Assembly: GCF_005503015.1 (NCBI RefSeq)
Contig: NZ_SCOL01000004.1
Coordinates: 62,001 to 126,000, forward strand
DNA from: Bacillus sp. E(2018)
GTDB lineage: Bacteria; Bacillota; Bacilli; Bacillales; Fictibacillaceae
Direction of reading: 5' to 3'
Length of the DNA stretch: 64,000 nt
Below the pieces are notes generated by a model. The model was not told the origin of the DNA. It saw nothing but the letters and a program-made list of their open reading frames with translations, and ran no database searches. Of this stretch, positions 17,000-29,406 are shown one piece after another; positions within the stretch are counted from its first letter, which is position 1; every line of letters begins with the position of its first letter. Both the position numbers and the translations under genes were made by a program.

Positions 17000-18184
17000 A
17001 TGTCAAAACCATTTGTCTTTGAAAAACCAGCAGGTATGCGTGATACACTTCCTGCTTTCTATCAAAAAAATGAAGATATCAAAAATAGAATTAAACAAGA
17101 GATGGAGTCTTGGGGTTATCAATTCATTCAGACTCCCACTTTGGAATATTACGATACCGTAGGTGAAGCTTCCGCCATTTTAGATCAACAATTGTTTAAG
17201 CTGCTGGATAGCGAAGGAAAAACATTGGTTTTGCGACCAGATATGACTGCTCCGATCGCGAGGGTCGTGTCATCAAGTTTGAAGCATGTTGCTTACCCGG
17301 TTCGCCTCGCATACAGCTCTCCTGTTTTTAGAGCGCAACAGCGAGAAGGGGGAAGGCCAGCTGAATTTGAACAAGTAGGTATCGAATTAATTGGTGAAGG
17401 AACAGCAAGTGCTGAAGCAGAAGCACTTGCTCTCATGTCAGAAGTGTTCAAAAAGGGCGGCATTGCTGCGTTTACTGTAGCCGTTGGACATATCGGATTT
17501 GTGCAAGAACTTCTTTCAGATATTCTAGGAAATGATGACCGAGCAGCTGAATTGTTGCGTTATTTAAATGAAAAAAATTATGTGGGCTATATTTCACATG
17601 TGAAGAAGCTTCCTCTTTCTTCTATAGATACTCAGCGATTATTAAAATTGTTGGACTTAAGAGGCGGGATCGAAGTACTTGATGAAGCATCTTCATTAAA
17701 CCCGAACAGAAAAGGACAGCAGACCTTAGAAGAATTAAAAAATCTGTACAATCTCTTAGAAGATTATGATGCAACACAAAACATTGTCTTTGATTTTACG
17801 TTGTTTAGTCACATGAGTTATTACACGGGCATCGTGTTTGAAGGGTATGCTGCAGGAATTGGAGCGGCGATCGCGAGCGGAGGGCGTTATGATGATCTAC
17901 TCAGCCGCTTTGACCGAAAAGCACCCGCTATTGGTTTTGCGATTCGAATGGACTATTTTGTAGAAGCGCTCGGAAACAAAAGTGATGATACAAAGAAACA
18001 TTGTATTCTTTATACGGATGAGCGTCGAAAAGAAGCACTGACGTTGGCAAAAGAAAAGCGTAATGAAGGTACGCATGTTGTGTTGCAGAATCTTTCCGGA
18101 GTTAAAAATGTAGATGAATTCAGCAAACGTTTTGATGATGTGCAATATTTAATCGGAACACAGCAAGGAGAGGACTTTTCATGA
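17000..18184 (+). CDS. hisZ: ATP phosphoribosyltransferase regulatory subunit HisZ
   Basis: Class II aminoacyl-tRNA-synthetase-like protein (394 residues) that lacks tRNA charging and acts as the allosteric partner of the short HisG. Visible motifs: [15 protein letters not shown] at the start, [15 protein letters not shown] near residue 78, [22 protein letters not shown], and [11 protein letters not shown] near 297. First gene of hisZGDBHAFI; the stop overlaps the hisG start (ATGA). Confidence 0.96.
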   Translation: MSKPFVFEKPAGMRDTLPAFYQKNEDIKNRIKQEMESWGYQFIQTPTLEYYDTVGEASAILDQQLFKLLDSEGKTLVLRPDMTAPIARVVSSSLKHVAYPVRLAYSSPVFRAQQREGGRPAEFEQVGIELIGEGTASAEAEALALMSEVFKKGGIAAFTVAVGHIGFVQELLSDILGNDDRAAELLRYLNEKNYVGYISHVKKLPLSSIDTQRLLKLLDLRGGIEVLDEASSLNPNRKGQQTLEELKNLYNLLEDYDATQNIVFDFTLFSHMSYYTGIVFEGYAAGIGAAIASGGRYDDLLSRFDRKAPAIGFAIRMDYFVEALGNKSDDTKKHCILYTDERRKEALTLAKEKRNEGTHVVLQNLSGVKNVDEFSKRFDDVQYLIGTQQGEDFS

Positions 18185-18825
18185 GCACGGTATTAACGAT
18201 GGCAATGCCAAAAGGGCGAATATTTGAAGAAGCAGTCGATCTCCTTAGACAAGCTGGATATCCACTGCCTCCAGAGTTTGATGAATCTAGAAAGTTAATT
18301 ATCGATGCACCTGAAGCAGGTCTTCGTTTTATTCTGGCAAAACCGATGGATGTCCCTACCTATGTGGAACACGGTGTAGCTGATATCGGAATCGCTGGAA
18401 AAGATGTGATGCTTGAAGAAGAGCGTGATGTTTACGAAGTGCTCGATCTCAAGATCTCAGAATGCTATCTCGCAGTTGCTGGACTTCCAAACGGTCATGA
18501 TCAGAGAGTTGCGCCAAAAATTGCCTCAAAATATCCGAATGTTGCGTCGCATTATTTTAGAGAGCAAGGTCAACAAGTGGAAGTGATCAAATTAAACGGA
18601 TCGATCGAGCTTGCTCCACTCATCGGATTAGCCGATCGTATTGTTGATATTGTTTCTACAGGTCGGACCTTGAAAGAAAACGGACTTGTTGAACTAGAAA
18701 GAATCGCTGATATTACGTCGAGGTTGATCGTGAACCCTGCTAGCTACAGACTGCATGCGACTCGCATCAACGATCTTGTTGAGCGACTTCGGACACTTGT
18801 TGAGAGCAAGGAGGAAGTTCAATGA
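18181..18825 (+). CDS. hisG: ATP phosphoribosyltransferase, short form HisG
   Basis: Catalyses the first step of histidine synthesis, ATP + PRPP to phosphoribosyl-ATP. At 214 residues it is the HisZ-dependent short type without the regulatory C-terminal domain. Motifs: [13 protein letters not shown] at the N-terminus and [18 protein letters not shown] near 157-174 (PRPP loop). It overlaps hisZ and hisD by 4 bases each. Confidence 0.97.
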   Translation: MSTVLTMAMPKGRIFEEAVDLLRQAGYPLPPEFDESRKLIIDAPEAGLRFILAKPMDVPTYVEHGVADIGIAGKDVMLEEERDVYEVLDLKISECYLAVAGLPNGHDQRVAPKIASKYPNVASHYFREQGQQVEVIKLNGSIELAPLIGLADRIVDIVSTGRTLKENGLVELERIADITSRLIVNPASYRLHATRINDLVERLRTLVESKEEVQ

Positions 18826-20093
18826 AAATACAACCAGTCACAGAACTGAAAAACTTAGAAAGAAGCGTTGAACAAAACACGGAGAAACAGAGAAAAGCTG
18901 TTCTTGATATTTTACAAAACGTGAAATCAAAGGGGGATAAAGCCCTTTATGAATATACAAAAACGTTTGATGGTGTTTCACTCTCATCTCTTGAAGTAAC
19001 AAAGAACGAAATAGATGAAGCCATCTCTTCTCTTGATCCAAGTATGGTAGAAATCATTTCAGAAGCAGCAGATAATATCCGTGAATATCACGAAAAACAA
19101 CGACGACAGTCCTGGTTTTTCACACGTGAAGATGGAACACTTTTAGGTCAAAAAGTAACACCACTTGATTCAGTCGGTGTTTATGTACCTGGTGGAACAG
19201 CCGCTTATCCGTCTTCCGTTTTGATGGGTGTTATACCAGCTGTTGTTGCGGGCGTAGAGGAAATCATCCTTGTGTCACCGCCAGGGAAAGACGGAAAACT
19301 TCCTTCTGCTGTGTTAGCTGCAGCTTCTATTGCAGGAGTTAAACGAATGTTTAAAATAGGTGGCGCACAAGCGATCGGAGCTCTGGCATATGGTACCGAA
19401 TCGGTTCCGAAGACAGATAAAATCGTAGGTCCAGGTAACATATTTGTTGCCCTCGCAAAACGAGAAGTTTTTGGTGTGTGTGATATTGATATGATCGCAG
19501 GTCCGAGTGAAATCGCTGTCCTTGCAGATGAAACAGCAAACGCTCGTTACATTGCGGCAGACCTTTTATCACAAGCCGAACATGATCCCCGATCAGCAGC
19601 AGTATTGGTTACAACATCAAAAGTGTTAGCAGAGGAAGTGGCTGCGGAAGTAGAGACACAACTAGCTGAACTTCCAAGAAAAGATATCGCGATGCAGGCA
19701 ATCAACGATCATGGAAGCATATATATCGTAAGTTCGCTTGAAGAGGGTACAGAAGTGATCAACCAGATCGCTCCTGAACACCTTGAAATCATGACGAAAG
19801 ATCCTATGAGTCTGCTCGGGAAAATTAAACACGCAGGTGCCATTTTTCTTGGAGAATACAGCTCCGAACCTGTAGGAGATTATTTTGCAGGAAGCAATCA
19901 TGTTCTTCCGACAAGTGGAACAGCGCGTTTTTCAAGTCCGCTTAACGTAGACGATTTCACAAAAAAATCAAGCGTGATTCGATATAGTGAACAAGCACTT
20001 TTAGAAAATGGAGAGAAAATATCAGCTTTTGCTCGCCTAGAAGGACTTGAAGCACATGCGAGAGCAATTGATGTTCGACTGGAGGACAAATAG
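18822..20093 (+). CDS. hisD: Histidinol dehydrogenase
   Basis: Oxidises L-histidinol to L-histidine with two NAD+ and a Zn ion. 423 residues with the family motifs [49 protein letters not shown] and APEHLEI. Coupled to hisG by overlap; the next gene hisB begins at the following base. Confidence 0.97.
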   Translation: MKIQPVTELKNLERSVEQNTEKQRKAVLDILQNVKSKGDKALYEYTKTFDGVSLSSLEVTKNEIDEAISSLDPSMVEIISEAADNIREYHEKQRRQSWFFTREDGTLLGQKVTPLDSVGVYVPGGTAAYPSSVLMGVIPAVVAGVEEIILVSPPGKDGKLPSAVLAAASIAGVKRMFKIGGAQAIGALAYGTESVPKTDKIVGPGNIFVALAKREVFGVCDIDMIAGPSEIAVLADETANARYIAADLLSQAEHDPRSAAVLVTTSKVLAEEVAAEVETQLAELPRKDIAMQAINDHGSIYIVSSLEEGTEVINQIAPEHLEIMTKDPMSLLGKIKHAGAIFLGEYSSEPVGDYFAGSNHVLPTSGTARFSSPLNVDDFTKKSSVIRYSEQALLENGEKISAFARLEGLEAHARAIDVRLEDK

Positions 20094-20690
20094 ATGGAAA
20101 ATCAAGTGCGACAACATACGATTGAAAGAAATACAAAAGAGACACAGATTAGCTTATCTCTAAACATTGACGGAGAAGGACAAGCCGATATTCAAACACC
20201 TGTCCCTTTTTTAAACCACATGTTAGATGCAATCGCACGTCACGGACATTTTGATCTCACCGTAAACGCTGCAGGAGATGTGGAGATCGATGACCATCAT
20301 ACAACAGAAGACGTTGGCATCTGCCTTGGACAAGCGATACAGGGAGCCCTAGGTGACAAGCGAGGAATCAAGCGATACGGCAATGCGTTTGTACCTATGG
20401 ATGAGACGCTCGCTCAAGTGGTGGTCGATTTATCCAATCGTCCTCACCTTGAATTTCGTGCAGAATTTCCAAGTCAGAAAGTAGGAACGTTTGATACAGA
20501 GCTCGTACATGAATTTTTCTGGAAGCTCGCGTTAGAGGCGAGAATGAACCTTCATGTGATCGTTCATTATGGCACGAACACACATCATATCATCGAAGCG
20601 ATCTTTAAAGCTTTTACAAAAGCGTTAGATGAAGCCACACAGATCGACCCTCGGGTAAAAGGAGTGCCTTCTACGAAAGGAATGTTATAG
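20094..20690 (+). CDS. hisB: Imidazoleglycerol-phosphate dehydratase
   Basis: 198 residues, the monofunctional dehydratase without the phosphatase domain of enterobacterial HisB. Manganese-binding His clusters are visible in [28 protein letters not shown] and [12 protein letters not shown]. Histidinol-phosphate phosphatase must be elsewhere. CTGGAGG precedes the ATG. Confidence 0.97.
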   Translation: MENQVRQHTIERNTKETQISLSLNIDGEGQADIQTPVPFLNHMLDAIARHGHFDLTVNAAGDVEIDDHHTTEDVGICLGQAIQGALGDKRGIKRYGNAFVPMDETLAQVVVDLSNRPHLEFRAEFPSQKVGTFDTELVHEFFWKLALEARMNLHVIVHYGTNTHHIIEAIFKAFTKALDEATQIDPRVKGVPSTKGML

Positions 20691-21332
20691 ATGATCGGAA
20701 TCATTGACTATGGAATGGGCAACCTGCATTCTGTCTGTTCTGCACTAAAAAGAATCAATCAACACTATATCCTTTCTGGAGATCCTGAAGAACTGAATAA
20801 AACGGAGGGCCTCTTACTACCTGGAGTAGGTTCATTCAAAGATGCGATGACGGAGCTTGAGAAGACAGGTCTCGCTGATTTTATAAAAAATGAAGCTAAG
20901 AGCGGGAAGCCTTTAATGGGTATATGTCTTGGCATGCAGCTGCTTTTTGAAGGAAGCAGCGAGAATGGAATCACGAATGGACTTGGATTACTTCCTGGTA
21001 GAGTAGAGCGTTTTACAGGTAAAACAAGTGATGGACGCTCCTATAAAGTGCCACACATGGGATGGAACAATCTAAACTTTTTGCAAAGTGATCAGCCATT
21101 AGTAAAAGGAATAGACGAAGGACATGTTTATTTCGTCCATTCCTTTGTTGTACAGACTGAAAATAGAGAGGTACTGGCTGCGGTCGCTCACTACGAAGAT
21201 GTAGAAGTTCCAGCTGTCGTTGGAAGCGGCACAATTATGGGAACGCAGTTTCACCCTGAAAAAAGTTCAGAGACGGGCATGAGCATGCTGAAAAACTTTT
21301 GCCGTATGGTTGAGGAGGGAAAACAAAGATGA
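20691..21332 (+). CDS. hisH: Imidazole glycerol phosphate synthase, glutaminase subunit HisH
   Basis: Class I glutamine amidotransferase: nucleophile Cys79 in [11 protein letters not shown], His/Glu of the triad in [10 protein letters not shown]. It supplies ammonia to HisF. 213 residues, starting directly after hisB and overlapping hisA by 4 bases. Confidence 0.96.
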   Translation: MIGIIDYGMGNLHSVCSALKRINQHYILSGDPEELNKTEGLLLPGVGSFKDAMTELEKTGLADFIKNEAKSGKPLMGICLGMQLLFEGSSENGITNGLGLLPGRVERFTGKTSDGRSYKVPHMGWNNLNFLQSDQPLVKGIDEGHVYFVHSFVVQTENREVLAAVAHYEDVEVPAVVGSGTIMGTQFHPEKSSETGMSMLKNFCRMVEEGKQR

Positions 21333-22060
21333 GTGCATTTGTATTGTATCCGGCGATCGACATGCGAAATGGGAAATGCGTTAGGTTGATGCAAGGTGAT
21401 TATGAGCAAGAAACGATCTATGGAGATTCTCCTTTTGATATGGCAAAACAGTTTGCAGATCAAGGTGCAGAGTGGATTCACATGGTAGATCTTGATGGTG
21501 CTAAAGACGGAAAGAAGATCAATCATGAGCACGTATTGCGTGTTGCAAAAGAACTACCCGCAAAGGTCCAAATCGGTGGAGGTATCCGTTCGATGGAAGA
21601 CGTGTCATTTTATCTAGACGCTGGTGTAGACCGGGTAATCTTAGGCAGTGCTGCTGTTTCTAATCCCGAATTTGTTCGAAAAGCGTTACAGCAATACGGT
21701 GGTTCAAAAGTGGCGATCGGACTTGACGCTCGTGATGGATTTGTAGCTACAGAGGGATGGCTAGAAACGTCTCACATTAAAGCGGTTGATCTAGCGAAAA
21801 GATTAGTAGAAGAAGGAGCAGAAACGTTTATTTTCACTGACATCTCAAAAGACGGGATGCTTCAGGGACCTAACGTTGAAGCGATCGGAGAATTAGCGAG
21901 CATCACAGGCAAAGAAGTGATCGCGTCAGGTGGTGTAAGCTCACTCGATGATCTTGTTCGTTTGAAAGCAGATGAACGGAACATTGCAGGTGCGATCGTA
22001 GGAAAAGCTCTTTATACAGATCGATTCACTTTGCCAGAAGCGTTAGGAAGTGTGAAATAA
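21329..22060 (+). CDS. hisA: ProFAR isomerase HisA
   Basis: Beta/alpha barrel of 243 residues: [19 protein letters not shown] at strand 1 (catalytic Asp), VQIGGGIRS, and [14 protein letters not shown] with the second catalytic Asp. It isomerises ProFAR to PRFAR. The stop overlaps the hisF start by one base. Confidence 0.96.
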   Translation: MSAFVLYPAIDMRNGKCVRLMQGDYEQETIYGDSPFDMAKQFADQGAEWIHMVDLDGAKDGKKINHEHVLRVAKELPAKVQIGGGIRSMEDVSFYLDAGVDRVILGSAAVSNPEFVRKALQQYGGSKVAIGLDARDGFVATEGWLETSHIKAVDLAKRLVEEGAETFIFTDISKDGMLQGPNVEAIGELASITGKEVIASGGVSSLDDLVRLKADERNIAGAIVGKALYTDRFTLPEALGSVK

Positions 22061-22818
22061 TGCTAACGAAAAGAATCATTCCATGTCTAGACGTTAAGGA
22101 AGGCAGAGTGGTTAAAGGGATTCAGTTTCTTAACTTAGTCGATGCTGGTGACCCTGTTGAGCTAGCAAGATTTTATGATGAACAAGGAGCAGACGAGCTC
22201 GTTTTTCTTGATATCTCTGCTAGTCACGAAGGACGGGACACGATGGTTGAAGTTGTAGAACGTGTAGCAGCAGAACTAGCGATACCGTTTACTGTCGGTG
22301 GAGGCATCAATAAACTCCAAGATATGAAACGTGTGTTACGTGCCGGAGCTGACAAAGTTTCTGTAAATACTGCAGCAGTGTTGCGACCAGAATTGATCAC
22401 CGAAGGATCGGATTATTTCGGTGCACAATGTATTGTTGTTGCGATCGATGCAAAATATGACGAAGAGTTAAAGTCATGGCGCGTGTATACGCATGGAGGT
22501 CGCAAACCCACTCAATGGGAAGTCACGGAGTGGGCGCGAGAGGCAGTGAATCGTGGTGCTGGAGAAATTCTGCTGACCAGCATGGATAAAGATGGAGAAA
22601 AGTCTGGGTTCAATCTAGAGCTAACGAAGGCAGTGAGTGAGGCTGTAACCGTCCCAGTTATCGCGTCAGGCGGAGCAGGGTCCTCCGAGCATTTTAACGA
22701 TGCGTTCACGATTGGAAAAGCAGATGCAGCTCTTGCTGCAAGTATCTTTCATTATAAAGAAACATCGATTGCAGAGGTAAAAGCAGATTTGCGAAAGTTA
22801 GGGGTGTCTGTTCGATGA
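22060..22818 (+). CDS. hisF: Imidazole glycerol phosphate synthase, cyclase subunit HisF
   Basis: Beta/alpha barrel of 252 residues paired with HisH. Motifs: [18 protein letters not shown] (catalytic Asp), TVGGGI and [14 protein letters not shown]. It makes IGP and AICAR, feeding both histidine and purine synthesis. Overlaps hisI by 4 bases. Confidence 0.97.
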   Translation: MLTKRIIPCLDVKEGRVVKGIQFLNLVDAGDPVELARFYDEQGADELVFLDISASHEGRDTMVEVVERVAAELAIPFTVGGGINKLQDMKRVLRAGADKVSVNTAAVLRPELITEGSDYFGAQCIVVAIDAKYDEELKSWRVYTHGGRKPTQWEVTEWAREAVNRGAGEILLTSMDKDGEKSGFNLELTKAVSEAVTVPVIASGGAGSSEHFNDAFTIGKADAALAASIFHYKETSIAEVKADLRKLGVSVR

Positions 22819-23459
22819 ATTTAGAAAAACTGAAATTTGATGAAAAAGGACTGATTCCTGCCGTAGTCCAGGATGTTCAATCTAAAGAAGTACTAACGGT
22901 CGCATTTATGAACCGAGAATCGCTCGAAAAAACAATCGAAATTGGCGAAACGGTATTCTTTTCAAGATCACGGCAAGAATTATGGCACAAAGGTGAAACT
23001 TCTGGTAATACACAAAAAGTTAAGAGTATCCGCTATGATTGTGATCAAGACGCTTTGGTGATCCTTGTAGAGCCCCAAGGTCCAGCTTGTCACACGGGAA
23101 CATATAGCTGCTTTTCAGAAACGCTTTTTGAGGTAGATGAGAGAGTTGATGCACCTAAACCTGATCGATATAGCATTCTGACAGAACTTCAAGAGATCAT
23201 TGCAAAACGCGAGCATGAGATGCCAGAAGGTGCTTACACTACCTATCTTTTTGAACATGGAGTCGATAAGATTTTGAAGAAAGTGGGAGAAGAAGCAGGT
23301 GAGGTAATCATTGCAGCTAAAAATCGTGATGCGGAAGAACTGAAATGGGAAGTTTCTGATCTTTTCTATCATGTTTTGGTACTGTTGCAGGAACAGAAGG
23401 TACCTTTAGACGAGATTCTGGCTACATTAAAAGAAAGACATACGAAAAAGGACAACTGA
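22815..23459 (+). CDS. hisI: Bifunctional phosphoribosyl-AMP cyclohydrolase / phosphoribosyl-ATP pyrophosphatase HisIE
   Basis: 214 residues. The N-terminal cyclohydrolase domain holds [18 protein letters not shown] and the Zn ligands in [22 protein letters not shown]. The C-terminal pyrophosphatase domain (about 120-205) holds [20 protein letters not shown]. Last gene of the operon, followed by a terminator. Confidence 0.96.
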   Translation: MNLEKLKFDEKGLIPAVVQDVQSKEVLTVAFMNRESLEKTIEIGETVFFSRSRQELWHKGETSGNTQKVKSIRYDCDQDALVILVEPQGPACHTGTYSCFSETLFEVDERVDAPKPDRYSILTELQEIIAKREHEMPEGAYTTYLFEHGVDKILKKVGEEAGEVIIAAKNRDAEELKWEVSDLFYHVLVLLQEQKVPLDEILATLKERHTKKDN

Positions 23460-23485
23460 GGCTTTTTAGCTCGGTTGTTTTTTTG
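23453..23485 (+). terminator. Terminator of the his operon
   Basis: CAACTGAG pairs with CTCGGTTG and is followed by a T-rich run. The stem begins inside the last codons of hisI. Confidence 0.85.
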
Positions 23486-23509
23486 TTTTTCTATCATTGG
23501 AGGGGTTTT

Positions 23510-23592
23510 ATGAGCGATTACGGAGATTTATGAGCGATTCCAGAGATTTATGAGCGATTGCAGAGATTTCTAAGAGATTCTGAGAATCTCTG
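23510..23592 (+). repeat. Tandem array A1, 20-bp unit
   Basis: Three near-identical units (TGAGCGATTxxxGAGATTTA) at 23511, 23531 and 23551, then a hairpin end AGAGATTCTGAGAATCTCT. Each unit also reads as a seven-codon ORF with ATGA overlaps. GGAGGGG lies just before the first ATG. No known gene is found in the rest of 23593-23871. Confidence 0.85.
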
Positions 23593-23871
23593 TTCTCAAA
23601 TCAATTACCGAGTTGCGAGCAATAAAAATCTTTGATAATACCTTCACCAAGAGTTCCGGAAACTTTTCGCATAACATACGAACTTCGGAACCCTTGACTC
23701 ATACATCTTGTCACCCTTGCATCATTTTTTGTCGAAAGTTTCCTGCACATTATTTACAGTCTAAGGGGTGTTAGTCTTTTTAGGCTGTGTTATAATTTTT
23801 TGGTTGAAAACTTTGTAAACGGAACGATATAGAAGTATATATGTTTACATAAGTAGATGGAGGAACCAAAT

Positions 23872-25497
23872 ATGCATAAACAAAAACGGGCCAGTGCAGC
23901 TAGCGGCCGTGTTCTTCCCTTCATCCAGGATGGGGATTACTTTTTTGAAAAAGGAATAAAAGCCTATAACAGGCGTGATTTAAATACAGCGAAAAAAATG
24001 TTTGAACGGGCAGTTACCTTCCAGCCGGAAGAGCCCTCTTTTTTATGTCAGCTTGCTTCAACGCTTGCTGAGATTGGTGAATATGAAGAATCCAATAAGT
24101 ACTTGCTGAATGCTCTCGAACAGTCTGGTTCAGATCTTTCAGAATGTCATTTCTTTCTTGCGAATAACTTTGCGCACTTAGGCATGTATATTGATGCTGA
24201 AGAACATGCTCGTTTATATATAGCGATTGATCCAGATGGTGAATTTGTGGAAGATACACAAGAACTGTTAGATCTTATCTCACTTGAAACAGGAAGCAAG
24301 TCTTCTAATTTGCCACTTTCGACGGAAGAAGAGCTGATCAAGCTGCATGATGAAGCGAGACAGTCGATCGAGCGAGGAGATCTACCACTTGCGCAACAAC
24401 AGTTAAAAGAGATCATTTCGAATCACCCTAAGTTTTGGGCGGCGTATAATAACTTAGCACTCACTCATTTTTATAAGAGCGAGTTTGATGAAGCGATGGA
24501 TGTTCTTCAAGATGTCTTGGATAAAAATCCTGGTAACTTAAATGCACTATGCAATCTTGCTATTTTTCTGTTCCATTTAGGGATGGACGAACCTGGTGGT
24601 AAGCTTGTTGAACGATTAAAAACGGTGCATCCGATGCATCCTGAACATCGTTATAAATTGGGGAATACGTTCGGTTTATTAGAAGAGCATTTGTATGCGA
24701 ATAAATGGCTTCAATCTCTTAGAAAATCGTCATTTGTATACGATCCCGTCACAACACATATGCTGGCGGTATCTTACTATGCACTTGGACAAAAGGACCT
24801 TTCTATTAAAACATGGAAAAAGGTAATCGATCTCGATCCTGAAGGTCACGTGGCTCCTTTTTATATAGAAAAAGCGCAGAACGATGAGTTGAAGGTAGCA
24901 GGCGGGGACTATCAGTATCGCATCCCAACTAACAATCAGAACAAACCGAAAAAAGATCGACAAGCGAAAGCGATGGAACATATTCAGCAAGTTCGTAAAG
25001 GACTGGAAAAAAACAAAATTACGCATTTAATTCTTCTCAGAGGGAATAAAAATGAAGAGGCTTATGAGACGCTTCGTGATTTTTGTCTTAGAAAAGAAGA
25101 GTCCTTACTCGTTAAAGAAATCGCGGCTACAATCATGCTTGAACATCAGCCAGAACGAGCTGTGAGACTTGTTCATGATGATACTTCTGTAGAAGTGGGT
25201 ACAGCGTCAAGTATTATTAGTATGGCGCTGGATGTTCTGCTTTCTGTAAAAGGAAAGGGTTCGGCACTTGACGAGCATGTATTGTTTTATTGGGCTGAAG
25301 CTATTAAGTTTGCGGAAACGACCGGTGAGCGAATCTTTGATAACCAAAAAGCAATTGCTGCGGCAATCGATCACTTAGCTCGTAAGCAAAAAGGGCGTTC
25401 TACCCAAAAAGGGATTGCTGAGCAATACGAGATCACCGTTTCTGTATTGTCTTTACGCATAAAAAAACTGATCGGTTGGGTGAATCGCAACGTTTGA
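23872..25497 (+). CDS. yvcD: Tetratricopeptide-repeat protein YvcD
   Basis: 541 residues with at least two TPR blocks (about 28-130 and 165-345; AYNNLALTHFYKSEFDEAMDVL is one unit). The C-terminal third ends in a helix-turn-helix-like stretch, QKGIAEQYEITVSVLSLRIKKL. No signal peptide. GATGGAGG before the ATG at 23872 decides the start. It sits between his and trxB as in B. subtilis. Probably a scaffold; partner unknown. Confidence 0.85.
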   Translation: MHKQKRASAASGRVLPFIQDGDYFFEKGIKAYNRRDLNTAKKMFERAVTFQPEEPSFLCQLASTLAEIGEYEESNKYLLNALEQSGSDLSECHFFLANNFAHLGMYIDAEEHARLYIAIDPDGEFVEDTQELLDLISLETGSKSSNLPLSTEEELIKLHDEARQSIERGDLPLAQQQLKEIISNHPKFWAAYNNLALTHFYKSEFDEAMDVLQDVLDKNPGNLNALCNLAIFLFHLGMDEPGGKLVERLKTVHPMHPEHRYKLGNTFGLLEEHLYANKWLQSLRKSSFVYDPVTTHMLAVSYYALGQKDLSIKTWKKVIDLDPEGHVAPFYIEKAQNDELKVAGGDYQYRIPTNNQNKPKKDRQAKAMEHIQQVRKGLEKNKITHLILLRGNKNEEAYETLRDFCLRKEESLLVKEIAATIMLEHQPERAVRLVHDDTSVEVGTASSIISMALDVLLSVKGKGSALDEHVLFYWAEAIKFAETTGERIFDNQKAIAAAIDHLARKQKGRSTQKGIAEQYEITVSVLSLRIKKLIGWVNRNV

Positions 25498-25581
25498 GCA
25501 GAATGATGGACTTTACTCCTATATGCGAATAGGATAGAGATATAGTAAATAAGAATTTCCTTATATAAGGAGTGGGCATGA

Positions 25582-26538
<957 letters not shown>

Positions 26539-26619
26539 TGTGATTGTAACAGTGATGAAATAATTGTGGGGTATATTAAAAATAAGAAATTGACCCCCTT
26601 TTTATAAAGGCAAGACTTT

Positions 26620-26650
26620 GACACGAAGCTACGCTTCGTGTCCTTTTTTT
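26620..26650 (+). terminator. Terminator of trxB
   Basis: GACACGAAGC and GCTTCGTGTC form a perfect 10-bp stem with a 3-base loop, then T7. Confidence 0.93.
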
Positions 26651-26718
26651 GTTTTTATAGTGCATGCAAAAGAGTACCTCATTGGAATGGTTTTATTCTT
26701 ATATTTATTCTCATCATA

Positions 26719-26862
26719 GACAAACTGTTTAAAGTGTAAGGTGGGAGACTCCTGCGGGACAGGCGGGCAGGTGAGACATTTATACGTGAAACGTACGAAT
26801 GTGGCTCACCGCCTGCCCCGCGGAAAGCGAGCACCTGGAACGGAAAACAGTTACATTCAAAA
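26719..26862 (+). repeat. Dispersed structured repeat, copy between trxB and yvcI (family E)
   Basis: Cleanest copy: GGGAGACTCCTGCGGGACAG, GGCGGGCAGGTGAGAC, tip TATACGTGAAACGTACGA, GTGGCTCACCGCCTGCCCC, GCGAGCACCTGGAACGG. The rest of 26863-27035 shows nothing further. Confidence 0.88.
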
Positions 26863-27035
26863 ACATCACTGATATTTCAAACTCATTTAATAGGTTCTTT
26901 TTTCACATAATAAGAAAAGCAAAATACCATAAATTAGAATGCTAAAATACGTCAAACCCTTGAGGCATCTGTATTGTGAGGGGTTACATAATTTAGTATA
27001 CTAACAAGTAGGACATAGCCCTGAGGTGAAAACAA

Positions 27036-27494
27036 GTGCAAAGAGTAACAAACTGTGTGTTAATAAGAGATAATCAAGTGCTTTTGCTTCAAAAGCCTAG
27101 GCGGGGCTGGTGGGTAGCACCAGGCGGAAAGATGGAGTCGACCGAATCGATCCGTGACTCTGTTATACGAGAGTACCGTGAAGAAACGGGAATCTATCTG
27201 AAGAATCCGCAGCTTAAAGGTGTGTTTAATTTTATTATTAAAGAAGGCGACAAGATCGTTTCAGAGTGGATGATGTTTACCTTCTTTGCAACAGATTCAG
27301 AAGGTGTTGCATTAGATGAGTGTGAAGAAGGGATTCTGTCGTGGAAGCCTGTTGAAGAAGTACGCGAACTTCCGATGGCGCCAGGAGATCATCACATTCT
27401 TGACTATATGACGAGTGGCAGCAACATGATATTTGGCACATTTACGTATACACCTGATTTTGAACTGCTTTCTTATCGTTTAGACCCTGCATAA
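27036..27494 (+). CDS. yvcI: NUDIX hydrolase YvcI
   Basis: MutT-like protein of 152 residues with a perfect Nudix box from GGKMEST through REYREETGI (residues about 30-52). It hydrolyses a nucleoside diphosphate linked to another moiety; the substrate is not settled for this family. GTG start after TGAGGTGAAAA. First gene of the rapZ-glmR-whiA cluster. Confidence 0.9.
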   Translation: MQRVTNCVLIRDNQVLLLQKPRRGWWVAPGGKMESTESIRDSVIREYREETGIYLKNPQLKGVFNFIIKEGDKIVSEWMMFTFFATDSEGVALDECEEGILSWKPVEEVRELPMAPGDHHILDYMTSGSNMIFGTFTYTPDFELLSYRLDPA

Positions 27495-27545
27495 GTGAAG
27501 ACGGGTCGCATAAAAATGGAACATAGCTAACTGGGGGGATATGGC

Positions 27546-28421
27546 ATGGAAAGACATGATGTACAAATGGTGATTATTACAGGAATGTCAGGGGCCGGGA
27601 AGACGGTAGCCATGCAGAGCTTTGAAGATTTAGGCTTTTTCTGTGTTGATAATCTACCACCTGCACTACTCCCTAAATTTGTAGAATTAATGCAAGAATC
27701 TGCTGGCAAACTGAACAAGGTAGCCCTTGTAATGGACCTTCGTGGTCGCGAGTTTTTTGATCAGTTGTTTTCAACGCTTGATCAACTTGCTATCTCTTCT
27801 GACGTTCAGCCGCAGATTTTATATTTAGATTGTAAGGATGCAACGCTTGTACGTAGATATAAAGAAACGCGACGCTCTCATCCTTTAGCGAAGAGCGGAA
27901 ATCCACTTCAAGGCATCACGCAAGAACGTGAGATGCTCGAAGAATTAAAAGGTAGAGCACAGCAAGTATTAGATACATCTGACTTAAAACCTCTTCAGTT
28001 ACGTGAACGTATCATTCAGCGCTTTTCCGCAAATGCCGCTCATCCGTTTACGATCAACGTGATGTCATTTGGATTTAAGTACGGGATGCCGATTGATGCT
28101 GATTTAGTGTTCGATGTTCGCTTCCTACCGAATCCGCATTATATTGAACATATGAGACCACGGACAGGGCTTGAATCAGATATTTCGGAGTATGTTTTAA
28201 AATGGCCGGAGACGAATATGTTCTTAGAAAAATTGCTCGATCTGCTTCAGTTCATGATTCCTCAATATAAAAGAGAAGGCAAGAGTCAGCTGATCATCGG
28301 CATCGGATGTACAGGCGGAAAACACCGTTCTGTAGCTCTAGCTGAATACATCGGAAATGCACTTTCCAAAGAATATGTAACATTCAGCTCTCACAGAGAT
28401 ATGGGAAAGGATAAAGTGTAA
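27546..28421 (+). CDS. rapZ: RNase adapter / nucleotide-binding protein RapZ (YvcJ)
   Basis: 291 residues: P-loop GMSGAGKT at 13-20, [14 protein letters not shown], Walker B-like YLDC, and the C-terminal domain with [18 protein letters not shown]. coli RapZ controls GlmS through small RNAs; in Bacillus YvcJ is an NTPase affecting competence. It adjoins glmR by one codon. Confidence 0.95.
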   Translation: MERHDVQMVIITGMSGAGKTVAMQSFEDLGFFCVDNLPPALLPKFVELMQESAGKLNKVALVMDLRGREFFDQLFSTLDQLAISSDVQPQILYLDCKDATLVRRYKETRRSHPLAKSGNPLQGITQEREMLEELKGRAQQVLDTSDLKPLQLRERIIQRFSANAAHPFTINVMSFGFKYGMPIDADLVFDVRFLPNPHYIEHMRPRTGLESDISEYVLKWPETNMFLEKLLDLLQFMIPQYKREGKSQLIIGIGCTGGKHRSVALAEYIGNALSKEYVTFSSHRDMGKDKV

Positions 28422-29372
28422 ATGAATAAGCAGCCGAAAGTGGTAGTGCTTGGCGGAGGAACAGGACTTTCTGTTCTTCTTCGCGGTTTAAAGCGCTATC
28501 CAGTTGATATCACTGCTATCGTTACGGTTGCAGATGATGGCGGCAGCTCTGGAAGGTTGAGGAGGGATTATGATATGCCTCCTCCTGGTGATGTGCGAAA
28601 CGTGATCGCCGCGCTTTCTGAAGTGGAACCGCTTGTGGAAAAAATGTTTCAGCATAGGTTTAAAGTTGGCGACGGAATTACGGGTCATTCGCTTGGAAAC
28701 CTGCTTCTTGCGGCCATGCATGATATTACTGGAGATTTTTTAACAGGTATTCGGGAACTTAGCCGCGTTTTAAACGTAAGAGGACAGGTACTACCTGCAG
28801 CGAAAAACAGTATAATTTTATGTGCCGAATTAGAAGATGGGACGATTGTTCAGGGGGAATCTAAGATCCCGCTGTCGAATAAGAAAATCAAACGTGTCTT
28901 TTTATCTGATGAAAAGATTGAGCCTCTTCGTGAAAGTGTGAAAGCGATTCAAGAAGCGGATCTGATCGTGATCGGACCAGGCAGTTTATATACAAGTATT
29001 CTGCCGAACCTTCTAGTGAACGGAATCTCTAATAGCATCCGCGAGGCAACGGCTCCTAGAGTTTATGTATGTAATGTGATGACACAGCCTGGTGAGACAA
29101 CAGGCTACACGGCTGGTGATCATATTCAAGCATTGATCGATCATGTGGGGCACAATTTTATTGATGTGGTTATCGCAAACAATGAAAAGATTCCACCAGA
29201 ATACTTGGATCTTTACTTGGAAGAAGGCGCATCACAAGTTCAGTATGATGAGGAACGGTTAAAGTCGTTCGGCATCGGTTTGTTGTGCGACAACATTATT
29301 CAATACGGAACGCTTGTCAGACATGATGCACAGCGTGTTTCTGATTTATTGTTAGGACTTATAGAAAAATAG
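28422..29372 (+). CDS. glmR: Gluconeogenesis factor GlmR (YvcK)
   Basis: 316 residues of the CofD-like/YvcK family: [20 protein letters not shown] at the N-terminus, [15 protein letters not shown] near 37-51, DVRNVIAAL and [16 protein letters not shown]. It binds UDP-GlcNAc and directs carbon to cell-wall precursors on gluconeogenic media in B. subtilis. The start follows the rapZ stop directly. Confidence 0.95.
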   Translation: MNKQPKVVVLGGGTGLSVLLRGLKRYPVDITAIVTVADDGGSSGRLRRDYDMPPPGDVRNVIAALSEVEPLVEKMFQHRFKVGDGITGHSLGNLLLAAMHDITGDFLTGIRELSRVLNVRGQVLPAAKNSIILCAELEDGTIVQGESKIPLSNKKIKRVFLSDEKIEPLRESVKAIQEADLIVIGPGSLYTSILPNLLVNGISNSIREATAPRVYVCNVMTQPGETTGYTAGDHIQALIDHVGHNFIDVVIANNEKIPPEYLDLYLEEGASQVQYDEERLKSFGIGLLCDNIIQYGTLVRHDAQRVSDLLLGLIEK

Positions 29373-29406
29373 AATACGGATTGAAATGGATGGAAGAGAG
29401 GTGGTG

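Noticed and set aside
16460..17000. T-box riboswitch before hisZ
   Set aside because: No T-box motif (AGGGTGGNACCGCG) or specifier stem could be found; the leader is mostly repeat sequence.
23510..23592. CRISPR array
   Set aside because: Units are 20 bp in direct tandem without unique spacers, and there are no cas genes.
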